Source: Arcobacter_B sp049472135
Lineage (GTDB): Bacteria; Campylobacterota; Campylobacteria; Campylobacterales; Arcobacteraceae
Assembly: GCF_049472135.1 (NCBI RefSeq)
Contig: NZ_JBMOVV010000001.1
Location: 248,001-312,000 of the forward strand
Length of the DNA stretch: 64,000 nucleotides
Direction: 5' to 3'
Each line of letters begins with the position of its first letter. Position 1 is the first letter of the stretch. The translations under genes were made by a program, and so were the position numbers. Of the stretch, positions 53,407-63,077 are shown piece after piece. The notes under the pieces were generated by a model. It was not told the DNA's origin, did no database searches, and worked only from the letters and a program-made list of their open reading frames with translations.

Positions 53407-54645
53407 ATGGTTATAAATACTTTAAATAAACACTATAATTACATAGTATTGACAACTTTTGTACTATTGGTTTTTTTGATAAATCTTTCAATAGAGTATT
53501 CAAAATACCAAGAGTTAATTGATGAAGAGATTTATGAAGCAAAAGTTGAAGTTCAAAATATCTATGAAAAAGAAAATTACAATGTACTAAAATTGAAAAA
53601 TGTAAATTTTACAATTTTTACAAATTTTGACAAAACTACACAAGTTTCAAAATATGATATTTTAAATTTAGCCTTTATTACTACAAATATTACTTTTTTT
53701 GATTTTCTAAAAGGCTTTTATGTAAAGAGTATTTATTTTGATAATCTAGAAAAACAAGAGAACTTTTCCTCAAAGCTTATAAAGTATAGTGCTTCACAAC
53801 ATCATAACGAAATGATAGCTGAGCTATTTTCTGCTTTGTTTTTTGCAAAGCCAATTTCAAAAGAGTTAAGAGAGGTTTGTACCAACTATGGCATTAGTCA
53901 TCTCATCGCCCTAAGTGGTTTCCACCTTGCAGTTTTAAGCTTCATAATCTATGGTATTATTTACTATCCTTATGCTTTTTTTCATCTAAGATATTTCCCT
54001 TATAGAAATAAAAAGTTTGATATACTGCTTATCACTTTAGTTTTACTATTTTTTTACCTCATCTTTACAGGTTTTGTGGCTTCTTTGACAAGAGCTTTTG
54101 TGATGATGTCTTTAGGTATTTATCTTCTACGATGTAATATCAAGCTTTTTTCTTTTACTACTTTATTTGTAGTTTTAGCCTTTGTTCTCTCACTATTTCC
54201 TAAGTATATATTTTCACTTTCTTTATGGTTTTCTATTTTTGGAGTTTTTTATATCTTTTTATATATACAGTATTTCAAAGACATAAAAAACAAACTTTTA
54301 CATCTGCTTCTTTTTAACTTTTGGATTTATTTAGCTATGAATCCTTTGGTTCATTATTTTTTTCCTTTGACTACTTATGAGCAAATACTTTCACCTTTTA
54401 TAACTATGGCTTTTACTTTATTTTATCCTTTAGAACTTTTTGCTCACATCTTTTCTTTTGGTGGGGTTTTAGATGAGTATATTTTGATGTTTTTATCTTA
54501 TGAGTTTAAACCCTTTGATAAGATTACAAGCCTTTGGTTTCTTGTATTATTTATGTTTTTTTCTTTTTACTCTATATTTAGTAAAAAGGCTTTTTATTTG
54601 TTAAATATTTTATTATTTGCTTTTACTGTGTATTTATATATCTAA
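53407..54645 (+). CDS. comEC: ComEC/Rec2 family DNA-uptake channel
   Basis: 412 residues with about nine membrane segments. The ComEC competence domain is marked by ISHLIALSGFHLAVLSF and ASLTRAFVMMSLGIYLL, typical of the family's channel region. The full-length type carries a C-terminal metallo-beta-lactamase domain (about 700 residues total); here it is absent, as in other Campylobacterota ComEC, where a channel of about 420 residues is normal. It imports single-stranded DNA across the inner membrane during transformation. The next gene lies 34 nt downstream. Confidence 0.85.
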   Translation: MVINTLNKHYNYIVLTTFVLLVFLINLSIEYSKYQELIDEEIYEAKVEVQNIYEKENYNVLKLKNVNFTIFTNFDKTTQVSKYDILNLAFITTNITFFDFLKGFYVKSIYFDNLEKQENFSSKLIKYSASQHHNEMIAELFSALFFAKPISKELREVCTNYGISHLIALSGFHLAVLSFIIYGIIYYPYAFFHLRYFPYRNKKFDILLITLVLLFFYLIFTGFVASLTRAFVMMSLGIYLLRCNIKLFSFTTLFVVLAFVLSLFPKYIFSLSLWFSIFGVFYIFLYIQYFKDIKNKLLHLLLFNFWIYLAMNPLVHYFFPLTTYEQILSPFITMAFTLFYPLELFAHIFSFGGVLDEYILMFLSYEFKPFDKITSLWFLVLFMFFSFYSIFSKKAFYLLNILLFAFTVYLYI

Positions 54646-54679
54646 GATATAATTTTACAAATCAAAAAAAGGCGAAACT

Positions 54680-55804
54680 TTGAAGATAGTTCATTTCTCA
54701 GATACTCACTTAGGTTACAATGATTTAGATATATTAGATGAAAACAATGTAAACCAAAGAGAAGCAGATTTTTATGATGCATTTACACAAGTAGTAGAGC
54801 AGATAAAAGAAATAAAACCTGATTATATAATCCATACAGGAGATTTGTTTCATAGAGCAAGCCCTAGCAATAGAGCTATTACTTTTGCATTAGAGAAGAT
54901 AAGAGAGATAAGCTCTTTAGATATACCTTTTGTTTTAATAGCAGGAAATCACTCAACACCTAGAACAAATCTAAGTAGTCCTATTTTAAAGATATTTGAA
55001 AACTATAAAAACATCTATGTTTCATATAATCAAAAGTATAAGAAAATAGAGTTTGATGATATTGTATTTCATACCTTGCCACATATGAACGATGAGACAA
55101 TAGCCGAAAACCAAATAGAACTATGTGAGCAAAACATAGATGAAAATAGAAAAAATATCATGATGTTACACTGTAGTGTGGGAGCTTGGTATCTTATGCA
55201 AGAGTTCGGAGAGTGGGTATATCCAACTTCAAAAGAGTACATCTTTGAAAAGATGGATTATGTTGCCCTTGGTCATTGGCATGGTTTTGGAAATGTTGGA
55301 AAACATGAAAATGTATATTATAGTGGAAGTACTGAAAGAACCAGTCTAAATGACAAAAGAAACTCAAAAGGTTTTGTAGTAGTTACTTTAGAAGAGAAAC
55401 TTGAAGTAGAGTATAAAGAGATAAATATAAGACCAATTTTATCAAAACAAATAGATTGTACAAACTATGAACAAAGTATAGAAGAGCTTGATACAAGTGA
55501 TATAAAAGACGCCATTGTAGAAGTAATACTAAAAGATTTGACACCAATGCAATCTATTGATATATCAAATAAAGAAATAAAAGAGCTATTTAGTGAAGCT
55601 ATGAGTGTAACTATAAAAAGAGAGTTCAAAAAAGATACAAATACACAAGATTTAGAAGAGATAGAAGCCATAAGCCTTGAAGACTTTTTTATAGAGCATA
55701 TAAAAGAGGATAGTTTAGATGAGATTGAGAGTGATAGACTTAAACTAAAAGTAAAAGAGTTATTTGCTAAGTATGAAGAAGAGGTAAGTGATGATATTAA
55801 CTAA
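54680..55804 (+). CDS. sbcD: SbcD/Mre11-like nuclease
   Basis: 374 residues, TTG start with AGGCG before it. Metallophosphoesterase ligands are visible in order: HFSDTHLG (Asp and His), HTGDLFH, AGNHST, MLHCS and ALGHWHGFGN. This is the Mre11/SbcD nuclease domain, with the C-terminal capping part to residue 374. With SbcC it opens hairpins and resects double-strand breaks. It overlaps the SbcC-type ATPase gene by 17 nt. Confidence 0.85.
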   Translation: MKIVHFSDTHLGYNDLDILDENNVNQREADFYDAFTQVVEQIKEIKPDYIIHTGDLFHRASPSNRAITFALEKIREISSLDIPFVLIAGNHSTPRTNLSSPILKIFENYKNIYVSYNQKYKKIEFDDIVFHTLPHMNDETIAENQIELCEQNIDENRKNIMMLHCSVGAWYLMQEFGEWVYPTSKEYIFEKMDYVALGHWHGFGNVGKHENVYYSGSTERTSLNDKRNSKGFVVVTLEEKLEVEYKEINIRPILSKQIDCTNYEQSIEELDTSDIKDAIVEVILKDLTPMQSIDISNKEIKELFSEAMSVTIKREFKKDTNTQDLEEIEAISLEDFFIEHIKEDSLDEIESDRLKLKVKELFAKYEEEVSDDIN

Positions 55805-58160
55805 ACTAAAACTAGAAAATTTTAAAAGATATGAGCAGTTTACTTTAGAGTTTAACCAAGGTTTAGTTGGAATAATAGGAAAAAATGGTAGTGGAAAATC
55901 TACTATCTTTGAAGCTATCTTCTTTGCTTTATATGGAGAGCTTAAAACAAAAGGTTATAAAGAAGTAGTAAGAAATGCAAACGCAACTTCAAAAGACCCA
56001 GTTGTAGTTGAGTTAGAGTTTGAGTATGAAAGTGTTGATTATAGTGTAAGAAGAGAGTTTAGAGGAAAGACCTTAAGTGCTAATGCTAAGTTTTTTAAAG
56101 CTGATGAGCTTATAACTTCTGGAGCAAAAGAAGTAACTACCTCTATAGTAAATCTAATCAAGATGAGTAAAGATGCTTTTTTACATACACTATTTGCTTC
56201 GCAAAAAGAGCTTACTAGTTTAAGTAGTTTAAAAAACGAAGATAGAAAAAAGATGATTAGAAAACTTCTTGGTTTAGAAAAGATAGATTTTGTAGAAAAA
56301 GAACTAATCGAGAAAAGCCGAGAGTTAAAAAGAGAAATAAGTGCTTTTGCTGAGGTTTTGATGCCACAAGATGAGATTGAGCAAAAGAAAAAGCAAAAAG
56401 AAGAGTATGAGCTTTTAGAAAAAGAGTTAAAACAAAAGGAAGATATAAAAATAAAAAATCTTGATGAGACAACTTTAAAAAGCCTTGATATTAAAAAAGC
56501 TTTAGAAGTACTGCAAGAAACAAAAGATAAAAAACAAGATTTATTCTCTAAATGTGAGCTTTTGAAATCAACTATAAACTCACATATTCAAAACAGCGAT
56601 AAACTAAAGCAAGAGTTAGAAAACTTGGCTTTAAAACAAAAAGAACTAAAAGGTTTAGAGTCTGTAAAACAAGAGTATACACAACTTCATGAGGCTATTA
56701 AAATACAAGAAGAGTTAAAATCTGCAAACATTAAAAAACAGTCTTTACTACAAGAACAAGAGAATTTAAGAGAGCACTATAAAAAATCAAGAGATACTAT
56801 CTCAAGGTTAGAGCATGAAACATCTTCATATGAGCAAGCCGTTGAGAAACAAAAAAGTATGGAAACAACTTTAGAACAGTTATCTCAAAACATAAAGAAA
56901 AATCAACTAGAAACAAATAAGTTAAGCTCACAAATAGCAGGTGAGCAAAAGCTAATAGAAGATATAAATAAAAAGATTGAAAATATTCAGCTTTTAGGAA
57001 AAGACTCAGCTTGTCCTACTTGTACTAGACCTTTACTTGAGGAGTATGATTTAGTTTTAAATTCATTGGAGCAAATAGTAAATAAAACTGAAAAAGAAAA
57101 AATTGATTCTTTAAAAGAGAAAAAAGAGTTATTAGAGGTTGAGTCAAAAGAGCTTGATGAAACATACAAAAGTTTAAGTGAGGAAAATTTAGAACTTTCA
57201 AAAAAGATAAATCTTATGGAAAATCAAAAAAGAGATTTATTAAGTGAAAAAGAGCATTTTGAGAAAGTAAAAGAGCAGGGATTAAAAAACAAAGCTCAAC
57301 TAGAAAAACTAGAAAATATAAACTATGTAGAAGAAGAACATAACTCTTTACTTGAAAAACAAAAACAGCTAAAACAAAAGTATGAGTATGTATTAAGTTT
57401 AGAAGCTATGCTTAAAAGAGTTGATAGTGTAAAAGTAGACTTGGATAAAACAAATGAGAACATAGAAAAATATGAACTTGAATACAATGAAAAAGAGTTA
57501 GAATACAAAAGTGTAGCTTATGATGTAAAAGAGCATGAAGAGAAGAAAAAAGAGTATGAGCAGATACTAAAATCAAAAGATGAAATCTCAAATGAATTAA
57601 ATGATATAAAAGTTCAAGTAGCAACTATCCAAGGGCAAATAAAAACAATAAACCAAACCCTAAATAATAATGAAAAACAGTTGGAAAAATTAGGAACGAA
57701 ACAAGATGATTTAAGAGATTATGACAAAATCAAAATAAGTCTAGCAGGTTTTAAAACAAAACTAAATGCAAAAGTAGCACCTAGAATCTCTGATATTGCT
57801 TCAACAATGTATTCTCAAATCACAAAAGGAAAGTATCAGCATATAGAAGTGTCAAATGATTTTGATTTTTATATTTATGATGAAGGTAAAAAGTATCCTA
57901 TTGAGAGATTTAGTGGTGGGGAAGTTGATTTAGCAAACTTGGTTTTAAGAATAGCTATTTCAAAAACTCTAACGGAACTAAGTGGAAACACTTCTATTGG
58001 ATTTTTAGCCTTTGATGAGGTATTTGGAAGTCAAGATGAAAATAGAAGAATAGAAATACTTGAAGCATTTCATACTATAAAAGAACAGTATAGACAAATC
58101 TTTTTAATAAGTCATGAAATAGAGATAAAAGAGATGTTTGAGAATATTATTGAACTGTAA
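55788..58160 (+). CDS. sbcC: SbcC/Rad50-like ATPase
   Basis: 790 residues: N-terminal Walker A GKNGSGKST at about 32, two coiled-coil arms on either side of the zinc hook CPTC near residue 408, then signature RFSGGEVDLANL at about 706 and Walker B FLAFDEVFGS. It is shorter than E. coli SbcC (1,048 residues), with shorter coiled coils. It works with the SbcD nuclease encoded just upstream in repair of hairpins and double-strand breaks. The start could be GTG 55788 or ATG 55791; AGAAGAGG lies before both. Confidence 0.88.
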   Translation: MMILTKLKLENFKRYEQFTLEFNQGLVGIIGKNGSGKSTIFEAIFFALYGELKTKGYKEVVRNANATSKDPVVVELEFEYESVDYSVRREFRGKTLSANAKFFKADELITSGAKEVTTSIVNLIKMSKDAFLHTLFASQKELTSLSSLKNEDRKKMIRKLLGLEKIDFVEKELIEKSRELKREISAFAEVLMPQDEIEQKKKQKEEYELLEKELKQKEDIKIKNLDETTLKSLDIKKALEVLQETKDKKQDLFSKCELLKSTINSHIQNSDKLKQELENLALKQKELKGLESVKQEYTQLHEAIKIQEELKSANIKKQSLLQEQENLREHYKKSRDTISRLEHETSSYEQAVEKQKSMETTLEQLSQNIKKNQLETNKLSSQIAGEQKLIEDINKKIENIQLLGKDSACPTCTRPLLEEYDLVLNSLEQIVNKTEKEKIDSLKEKKELLEVESKELDETYKSLSEENLELSKKINLMENQKRDLLSEKEHFEKVKEQGLKNKAQLEKLENINYVEEEHNSLLEKQKQLKQKYEYVLSLEAMLKRVDSVKVDLDKTNENIEKYELEYNEKELEYKSVAYDVKEHEEKKKEYEQILKSKDEISNELNDIKVQVATIQGQIKTINQTLNNNEKQLEKLGTKQDDLRDYDKIKISLAGFKTKLNAKVAPRISDIASTMYSQITKGKYQHIEVSNDFDFYIYDEGKKYPIERFSGGEVDLANLVLRIAISKTLTELSGNTSIGFLAFDEVFGSQDENRRIEILEAFHTIKEQYRQIFLISHEIEIKEMFENIIEL

Positions 58161-58254
58161 AAGGACAAAAGGGATTAAACAATAAAACACAGTACACTAA
58201 ATATAAACAAAGTTTTATTATAATTTGTAAATATTTCTTTACAAAGGTACTTTT

Positions 58255-59691
58255 TTGTCACTTTCAAAGCTTACAGTTCAAGACTTATTAGATAAGAAAA
58301 CAAGGATAATCTTATACTTGTTTTCTTTGTCTTCTTTAGTTTTTTTACAAACATTTTGTACAAGTGTTTGTCCTTTTATTGATGGTTTACAACCAGAAAA
58401 ACTATTTAGAAATTTATTTATTATCTTTCTTTTACATATTGTTTATAGAGAATTTTTATATTACAAGTTTAAAGATGTAAGAAAAAATATTTCTTTACCA
58501 AGACAAGCTTATTATTTAAGTGTTATTTCATGGATTTTTGCAGGAATAACAGCCTTTACTTTGCACAATATACTTTATCCTGATTTTCCAATGTCAAGTC
58601 ATTTGAAGATTTTATCTAGTTATATTACTTTAGGTGCTGCTATTTTAGCTCAGTTGGAGTATATAATTTTTGAAAAAAGATATAAAAATATATGTAAAGA
58701 TGTAGAGTATACAATCTTCAATGAAAAATTATCAAGAAGAATTATTGAGACATTTTTAATCTTTACAATTGCTCCTATTTTGACTCTTTTATTAGTTGTA
58801 AGAAGATTTAATTTAGATGGTGTAGTCGACAACCATGTGACTTTGGAAGTATTTTATATAGGTTCTTTGATGTTAGTATCGGCTGTTATCTTAGCTATTG
58901 TATTTGGTAAAGTTTTAAAAGAAGATACAAATATTATTATAAATAATATAAAGTCTGTTCAAGAAGGAAGTTATACAAATACTAAGATTATTAACAGACC
59001 AGATGAATTAGGAGAAATTTCACATGCAATAAAAGATATGTCAACTTCTATTAAAAATGGTATTAATCAAATTGAGTCTTTAAATGATGAGATTACTAAT
59101 ACTCAAAAAGAAGTTATATATACAATGGGTGAGATAGCAGAGACTAGAAGTAAAGAGACAGGAAACCATGTAAAAAGAGTTGCAGAATACTCTAAACTTC
59201 TTGCTTTAAAATATGGATTAAGTAATCAAGAAGCAGAACTTTTAAAACTAGCTTCCCCAATGCATGATATAGGAAAAGTTGGTATTCCTGATAATATTTT
59301 AAATAAACCAGGGAAATTAACTGCTGATGAGTTTGAGATTATGAAAACCCATGCTACTTTGGGGTATGATATGTTAAAGTACTCCTCAAAACCTATTTTA
59401 AAAGCAGCTTCAATTGTGGCTTATTATCACCATGAAAAATATAATGGAAAAGGCTATCCAAGAGGATTAAAAGGTGAAAATATTCATATTTATGGAAGAA
59501 TCACAGCAATTGCGGATGTATTTGATGCCCTAGGAAGTGACAGAGTTTATAAAAAAGCTTGGGATGATGAGCGAATATTTAATCTTTTTAGAGAAGAAAA
59601 GGGCGAACACTTTGATCCTAAATTAGTAGATATTTTCTTTGATAATTTAGATGAGATTTATAAAATAAGAGAGAGTTTTAAAGATGTATAA
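58255..59691 (+). CDS. Membrane HD-GYP domain protein (c-di-GMP phosphodiesterase)
   Basis: 478 residues, TTG start preceded by AAAGGT. About six membrane segments in residues 17-225, then a HAMP-like linker and the HD-GYP domain from about 285. The complete set is seen: SPMHDIGKVGIPD (HD), AYYHHEKYNGKGYP (GYP form NGKGYP), DVFDALGSDR and an EHFDP-type motif near the end. The expected reaction is c-di-GMP to pGpG or GMP, with no separate phosphoacceptor module, so the membrane part probably senses the signal. A perfect palindrome follows. Confidence 0.9.
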   Translation: MSLSKLTVQDLLDKKTRIILYLFSLSSLVFLQTFCTSVCPFIDGLQPEKLFRNLFIIFLLHIVYREFLYYKFKDVRKNISLPRQAYYLSVISWIFAGITAFTLHNILYPDFPMSSHLKILSSYITLGAAILAQLEYIIFEKRYKNICKDVEYTIFNEKLSRRIIETFLIFTIAPILTLLLVVRRFNLDGVVDNHVTLEVFYIGSLMLVSAVILAIVFGKVLKEDTNIIINNIKSVQEGSYTNTKIINRPDELGEISHAIKDMSTSIKNGINQIESLNDEITNTQKEVIYTMGEIAETRSKETGNHVKRVAEYSKLLALKYGLSNQEAELLKLASPMHDIGKVGIPDNILNKPGKLTADEFEIMKTHATLGYDMLKYSSKPILKAASIVAYYHHEKYNGKGYPRGLKGENIHIYGRITAIADVFDALGSDRVYKKAWDDERIFNLFREEKGEHFDPKLVDIFFDNLDEIYKIRESFKDV

Positions 59692-59719
59692 TACTTTAAG
59701 CTTTTAAAAGCTTAAAGTA
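59692..59719. terminator. Palindromic bidirectional terminator of HD-GYP and aat
   Basis: Perfect 28-nt palindrome: TACTTTAAGCTTTT (59692-59705) and AAAAGCTTAAAGTA (59706-59719). The stop of the minus-strand gene (59696-59698) lies inside it, and the plus-strand gene ends just before it. Same design as the repeat at 1089-1118. Confidence 0.6.
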
Positions 59720-60373
59720 CTCTTCTCTTGGTATTTCATATGCACCAAGACTTGCTAGATGGTCATTATGTACTTGACAATCAATTAGTCTTATGTCATT
59801 TTCTTGAGCTTGTTTACAAAGGTGATAAAATGCTACTTTTGAAGCATCACTAACTTTAGCGAACATACTCTCTCCACAAAAAACATCATCTATTAAAACA
59901 CCATATAAACCACCAACGAGTTCATCATCTAAATATGTTTCAATAGAATAAGCATAACCTAGTTTATATAGATTTGTATAGGCTTGTATAAAGTCATCAT
60001 TTATCCAAGTATCATTTTCATGTTTTCTTTTAACTTGGGCACAGTTTCTCATAACCTCTTCAAAATTTTCATTTGTTTTTACAACAAAGCCTCTGTTTTT
60101 TATAGATTTTTTTAAACTCTTTGATACCTTCATTTCATTTGGATAAAGTATCATTCTTTGATTTGGACTATACCAATGAATATGATTATACTCATCTATA
60201 AACCAAGGAAAAATTCCATTTGAGTAAGCATTTATCAGTCTTTGCGGATGAAAATCTCCTCCAACAGCTACCAAATCATCTTTCATCATACTTAGTGTTG
60301 GAAACTCGTAGTTATCTAAATCTAATAAGTATATTCCATAATGTCTATCAAGTAATTCCATATATTTTAGCAC
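59696..60373 (-). CDS. aat: Leucyl/phenylalanyl-tRNA-protein transferase
   Basis: 225 residues from GTG 60373; an ATG at 60361 is an alternative, but AAAAAAGGATGA is better spaced for the GTG. Family blocks are YSNGIFPWF, HWYSPNQRMIL, VGGLYGVLI and VFCGESMFA, ending in the DCQVHNDHLASLGA segment. It adds Leu or Phe from tRNA to N-terminal Arg or Lys of proteins, marking them for ClpAP degradation. Its GTG overlaps the stop region of a 55-codon gene upstream by 7 nt, so the two are linked. Confidence 0.9.
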   Translation of the reverse strand: MLKYMELLDRHYGIYLLDLDNYEFPTLSMMKDDLVAVGGDFHPQRLINAYSNGIFPWFIDEYNHIHWYSPNQRMILYPNEMKVSKSLKKSIKNRGFVVKTNENFEEVMRNCAQVKRKHENDTWINDDFIQAYTNLYKLGYAYSIETYLDDELVGGLYGVLIDDVFCGESMFAKVSDASKVAFYHLCKQAQENDIRLIDCQVHNDHLASLGAYEIPREEYFKLLKA

Positions 60374-60534
60374 TCATCCTTTTTTGTAGCTGTCCAACCC
60401 TCATATTTTGGGTCATTGTTTATTTCATCTATCTCTTTTTGAGTTAAATCTAAATATTTCATCATTTTTCCATCCCAAACTATACAAGGAAATTTTTCTT
60501 CTTCTTTAAAAAACTCTTTAATCTTTTCAAACAT
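60367..60534 (-). CDS. Small 55-residue conserved-type protein upstream of aat
   Basis: Start ATG 60532-60534 with AAAGGATAT before it; stop TAA at 60367-60369. The peptide begins MFEKIKEFFKEEEKFPCIV, then WDGKMMKYLDLTQKEIDEIN and ends NDPKYEGWTATKKDEC. Acidic-basic mixed, two Cys, no signal or membrane helix. Good ribosome site, 7-nt overlap with the aat GTG and protein-like composition support it as real. I know no function. Confidence 0.6.
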   Translation of the reverse strand: MFEKIKEFFKEEEKFPCIVWDGKMMKYLDLTQKEIDEINNDPKYEGWTATKKDEC

Positions 60535-60653
60535 TTAATATCCTTTAAAAATCCAATTATATATTAGTTTTTTTAAAAAATAATAAACCAAAGTGTAAGT
60601 TGGAAGTTGATAAGATAAATAATTACTAAAAATTTAAAATATTAAAGAGTTTA

Positions 60654-61418
60654 ATGAATTTAAAACAAGAACTATATATTATTTTTGAAAACCCTCGAAA
60701 ACATAAATATGGGACAATTATACAAGTAGCCATATTTTTAAATATTTTCATCAGTATTGCAGTCTTATTCTTACAAACAGAAAAGAGTTTATCAGACTAT
60801 TTTTCTATATTTAGCACTATAAATTTAGTTAATGTTTTACTATTTACCCTTGAGTATATATTAAGGGTTTACAGTATTACTTATAAGCCTCGACTAACAA
60901 GAATAAAGTATGTTTTACGACCTTTTATGATTATTGATTTAATCGCTATTTTGCCATTTTATTTATCTTTATTTAATCTTGACTTTGGGTTTTTAAGAGC
61001 TTTAAGAATACTAAGAATTTTTAAACTTTTTAGATTAGCTAAGTTTGGTGAATTTGATAATTTAATAAGCTCTATTATAAAAGAGAAAAAAGAAGAGTTT
61101 TTATTTATTACTGTGGTACTTTTTGTACTTCTTTTAACTATTACTCCTTTAGTTTATTACTTTGAAAAAGATGCCCAGCCTGAGGTTTTCACTAGTATGA
61201 TTACTACCATGTGGTGGGCAGTTATTACTTTTACAACAGTTGGTTATGGTGATATGTATCCCATTACAGTTATGGGAAGAATTTTAACTACAATAGTTAG
61301 TTTTTTAGGTATTGCTTTTTATGCAATTCCTGGCAGTATTTTCACTTCTGCTTTATTAGAAAAAATAAATGAAAAAAAATTAAAAAAATATAAAAAACAA
61401 AGAGAAGAAAATGATTGA
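60654..61418 (+). CDS. Voltage-gated K+ channel (Kv-type)
   Basis: 254 residues. S1-S3 occupy about 20-110, S4 has the Arg/Lys ladder LRALRILRIFKLFRLAKF near 120-137, and the pore loop carries the K+ filter TTVGYGD near residue 200 between S5 and S6. No cytoplasmic nucleotide-binding or RCK domain follows, only a short basic tail. It would pass K+ across the inner membrane in a voltage-dependent way. Its stop overlaps the dGTPase gene by 8 nt. Confidence 0.9.
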   Translation: MNLKQELYIIFENPRKHKYGTIIQVAIFLNIFISIAVLFLQTEKSLSDYFSIFSTINLVNVLLFTLEYILRVYSITYKPRLTRIKYVLRPFMIIDLIAILPFYLSLFNLDFGFLRALRILRIFKLFRLAKFGEFDNLISSIIKEKKEEFLFITVVLFVLLLTITPLVYYFEKDAQPEVFTSMITTMWWAVITFTTVGYGDMYPITVMGRILTTIVSFLGIAFYAIPGSIFTSALLEKINEKKLKKYKKQREEND

Positions 61419-62850
61419 TTATAATAAAAAAATTACAACTCATAGACAAATGTATCCAATCTCTGATATAAATAATTCATATGAAAGTGATAGGGGTAGA
61501 ATTTTATCTGCACCTGCTTTAAGAAGGCTTCAAAAAAAGACACAAGTTTTTCCATTGGAGTTAAACGCAGCAGTTAGAAGTAGACTTACACACTCCCTTG
61601 AAGTTTCTCAAACAGCAAGATATATAGCAAAAACTATTATCAAAAAACTTGATAAAAAACATGGTTTAGATGAACTTGGAGATGCTTTTGTATCAACTGC
61701 TGAAATGACAAGTCTTCTACATGATATAGGAAATCCTCCTTTTGGACATTTTGCAGAAGTTGCTATAAATGATTGGATGAGAAATAAAGGTGTTAAAATC
61801 CTTGATACGATAATAGATACAGTAGAGGAAGACCAAGAGTTTAAAGAGATGCTAGTTGAAGATATCTGTAATTTTGATGGTAATGCCCAAGCTATTAGAG
61901 TTGTAACAAAACTTCAAAGACTAAACTTATCATATACACAAATAGCAGCAATTTTAAAATATTCAAGAGCAGCTTATGAAAAAAGACCAGTAAAAGAGCA
62001 CAAATACAGTTATCTTATGAAAAAGCCTGGATATTATTATTCTGAAAAAGATATTGTAAGTGAAATATGTGATACTTTAGATATTAAAAAAGGTTGTAGG
62101 TTTCCTATAACATATATCATGGAAGCAGCTGACGATATTTCTTATTTAAACGCAGATATGGAAGATGCAGTTGATAAAGGTATATTAAAATTTGAAGATA
62201 TTTATAGACTTATAAAAGAGCATTGTGAGAAAATAGGGGAGACATATTTACATGATTTAGTTGAAGGCTTTTATAAAAAAGCAAAAGAGAATGAAGATGA
62301 ACCTTATCAATTCAATCTTTTCTTAACACTAACAAGAGCAAAATTAACACATGCACTTGTTGAGCATGTATCAGATATTTATGTGCAAAACCATGAAAAG
62401 ATATTTAATGGGGAGTTTAATGACGCTTTATTGGAGTTTGACAAAGATAGTAAATATACAAAAGCTATAAATATTTTACAAGAAATATCAATCAAATATA
62501 TTTATAGTAACAAAGATAAACAAACTTTAGAGCTAAAAGGACATAAGATACTAAGCTCCTTACTTGATATATATACACCTATACTTAAACTATCAAGCGA
62601 AGAGTTTTATGAGTTGATTTCAGATAAAAATATTTCATGTTTTATTTCACAGCGGTTAGTAAAACGGTTATCATCAAAACATATAGTTGCCTATAAAAAT
62701 AGTTTAGATGCTATAAAAAGTGATAAAAATAGTACTAAATATAAGCTAGAAGAGTGGTATTTACGGGCTAGACTGCTTATAGATTATATTTCTGGAATGA
62801 CAGATGACTTTGCACTAGATGAGTATAAAACATTAAATGCTTTAAAATAA
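61411..62850 (+). CDS. dgt: Deoxyguanosinetriphosphate triphosphohydrolase-like protein
   Basis: 479 residues. HD-domain metal ligands: RLTHSLEVSQTAR (His), SLLHDIGNPPFGHFAE (His-Asp), and a later AADDISYLNADMEDA (Asp). This is the Dgt family: dGTP to deoxyguanosine plus triphosphate, so it lowers dNTP pools and can protect against phage. The ATG at 61411 overlaps the K+ channel stop by 8 nt. No defence genes adjoin it, so a housekeeping role is more likely. Confidence 0.9.
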   Translation: MIDYNKKITTHRQMYPISDINNSYESDRGRILSAPALRRLQKKTQVFPLELNAAVRSRLTHSLEVSQTARYIAKTIIKKLDKKHGLDELGDAFVSTAEMTSLLHDIGNPPFGHFAEVAINDWMRNKGVKILDTIIDTVEEDQEFKEMLVEDICNFDGNAQAIRVVTKLQRLNLSYTQIAAILKYSRAAYEKRPVKEHKYSYLMKKPGYYYSEKDIVSEICDTLDIKKGCRFPITYIMEAADDISYLNADMEDAVDKGILKFEDIYRLIKEHCEKIGETYLHDLVEGFYKKAKENEDEPYQFNLFLTLTRAKLTHALVEHVSDIYVQNHEKIFNGEFNDALLEFDKDSKYTKAINILQEISIKYIYSNKDKQTLELKGHKILSSLLDIYTPILKLSSEEFYELISDKNISCFISQRLVKRLSSKHIVAYKNSLDAIKSDKNSTKYKLEEWYLRARLLIDYISGMTDDFALDEYKTLNALK

Positions 62851-62888
62851 CTAACCACTTTTAAGTTACTTTTAAGTTAAAAAGATGT

Positions 62889-62894
62889 TATAAT
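62889..62894 (+). promoter_or_regulatory. Extended -10 promoter of the short intergenic transcript
   Basis: TGTTATAAT, i.e. TG, one base and TATAAT, 31 nt before the ATG at 62925. Transcription would start near 62901. The strong ribosome site GGAGGT (62915-62920) follows. Both elements are close to consensus, unusual for so small a product. Confidence 0.5.
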
Positions 62895-62924
62895 TACTTT
62901 ATCCAAAGCAATATGGAGGTGCTA

Positions 62925-62948
62925 ATGACGAAGGATTATCATTCTTAG
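62925..62948 (+). CDS. Seven-residue leader peptide MTKDYHS
   Basis: ATG at 62925 has a near-perfect Shine-Dalgarno (GGAGGT, 4 nt spacing) and ends at TAG 62946. After this TAG the same frame stays open for about 45 codons, beginning YCCNKLK and reaching beyond the terminator hairpin, so either a short leader peptide or a longer peptide read through UAG is possible. The existence of translation is inferred from the signal strength; no homologue is known to me. Confidence 0.35.
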   Translation: MTKDYHS

Positions 62949-63035
62949 TATTGTTGTAACAAACTTAAAATAATAAAAATTCACTACACAGTGATTAAGA
63001 TAAACAAAGACTGTTTATTCTTAAACTTGATACTT

Positions 63036-63077
63036 AAAAAGGGAAAAGAGGTTCGCGAACTCTTTTCCCTTTTTTTA
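63036..63077 (+). terminator. Strong rho-independent terminator
   Basis: AAAGGGAAAAGAG pairs with CTCTTTTCCCTTT around a TTCGCGAA centre, followed by TTTT. It is the strongest hairpin in the window and does not follow a gene closely: dgt ended about 190 nt earlier. It therefore most likely ends the short transcript that starts near 62901. Confidence 0.8.

Noticed and set aside
61411..62850. dGTPase as part of an antiviral defence island
   Set aside because: Its neighbours are housekeeping or signalling genes, and no other known defence gene is near.
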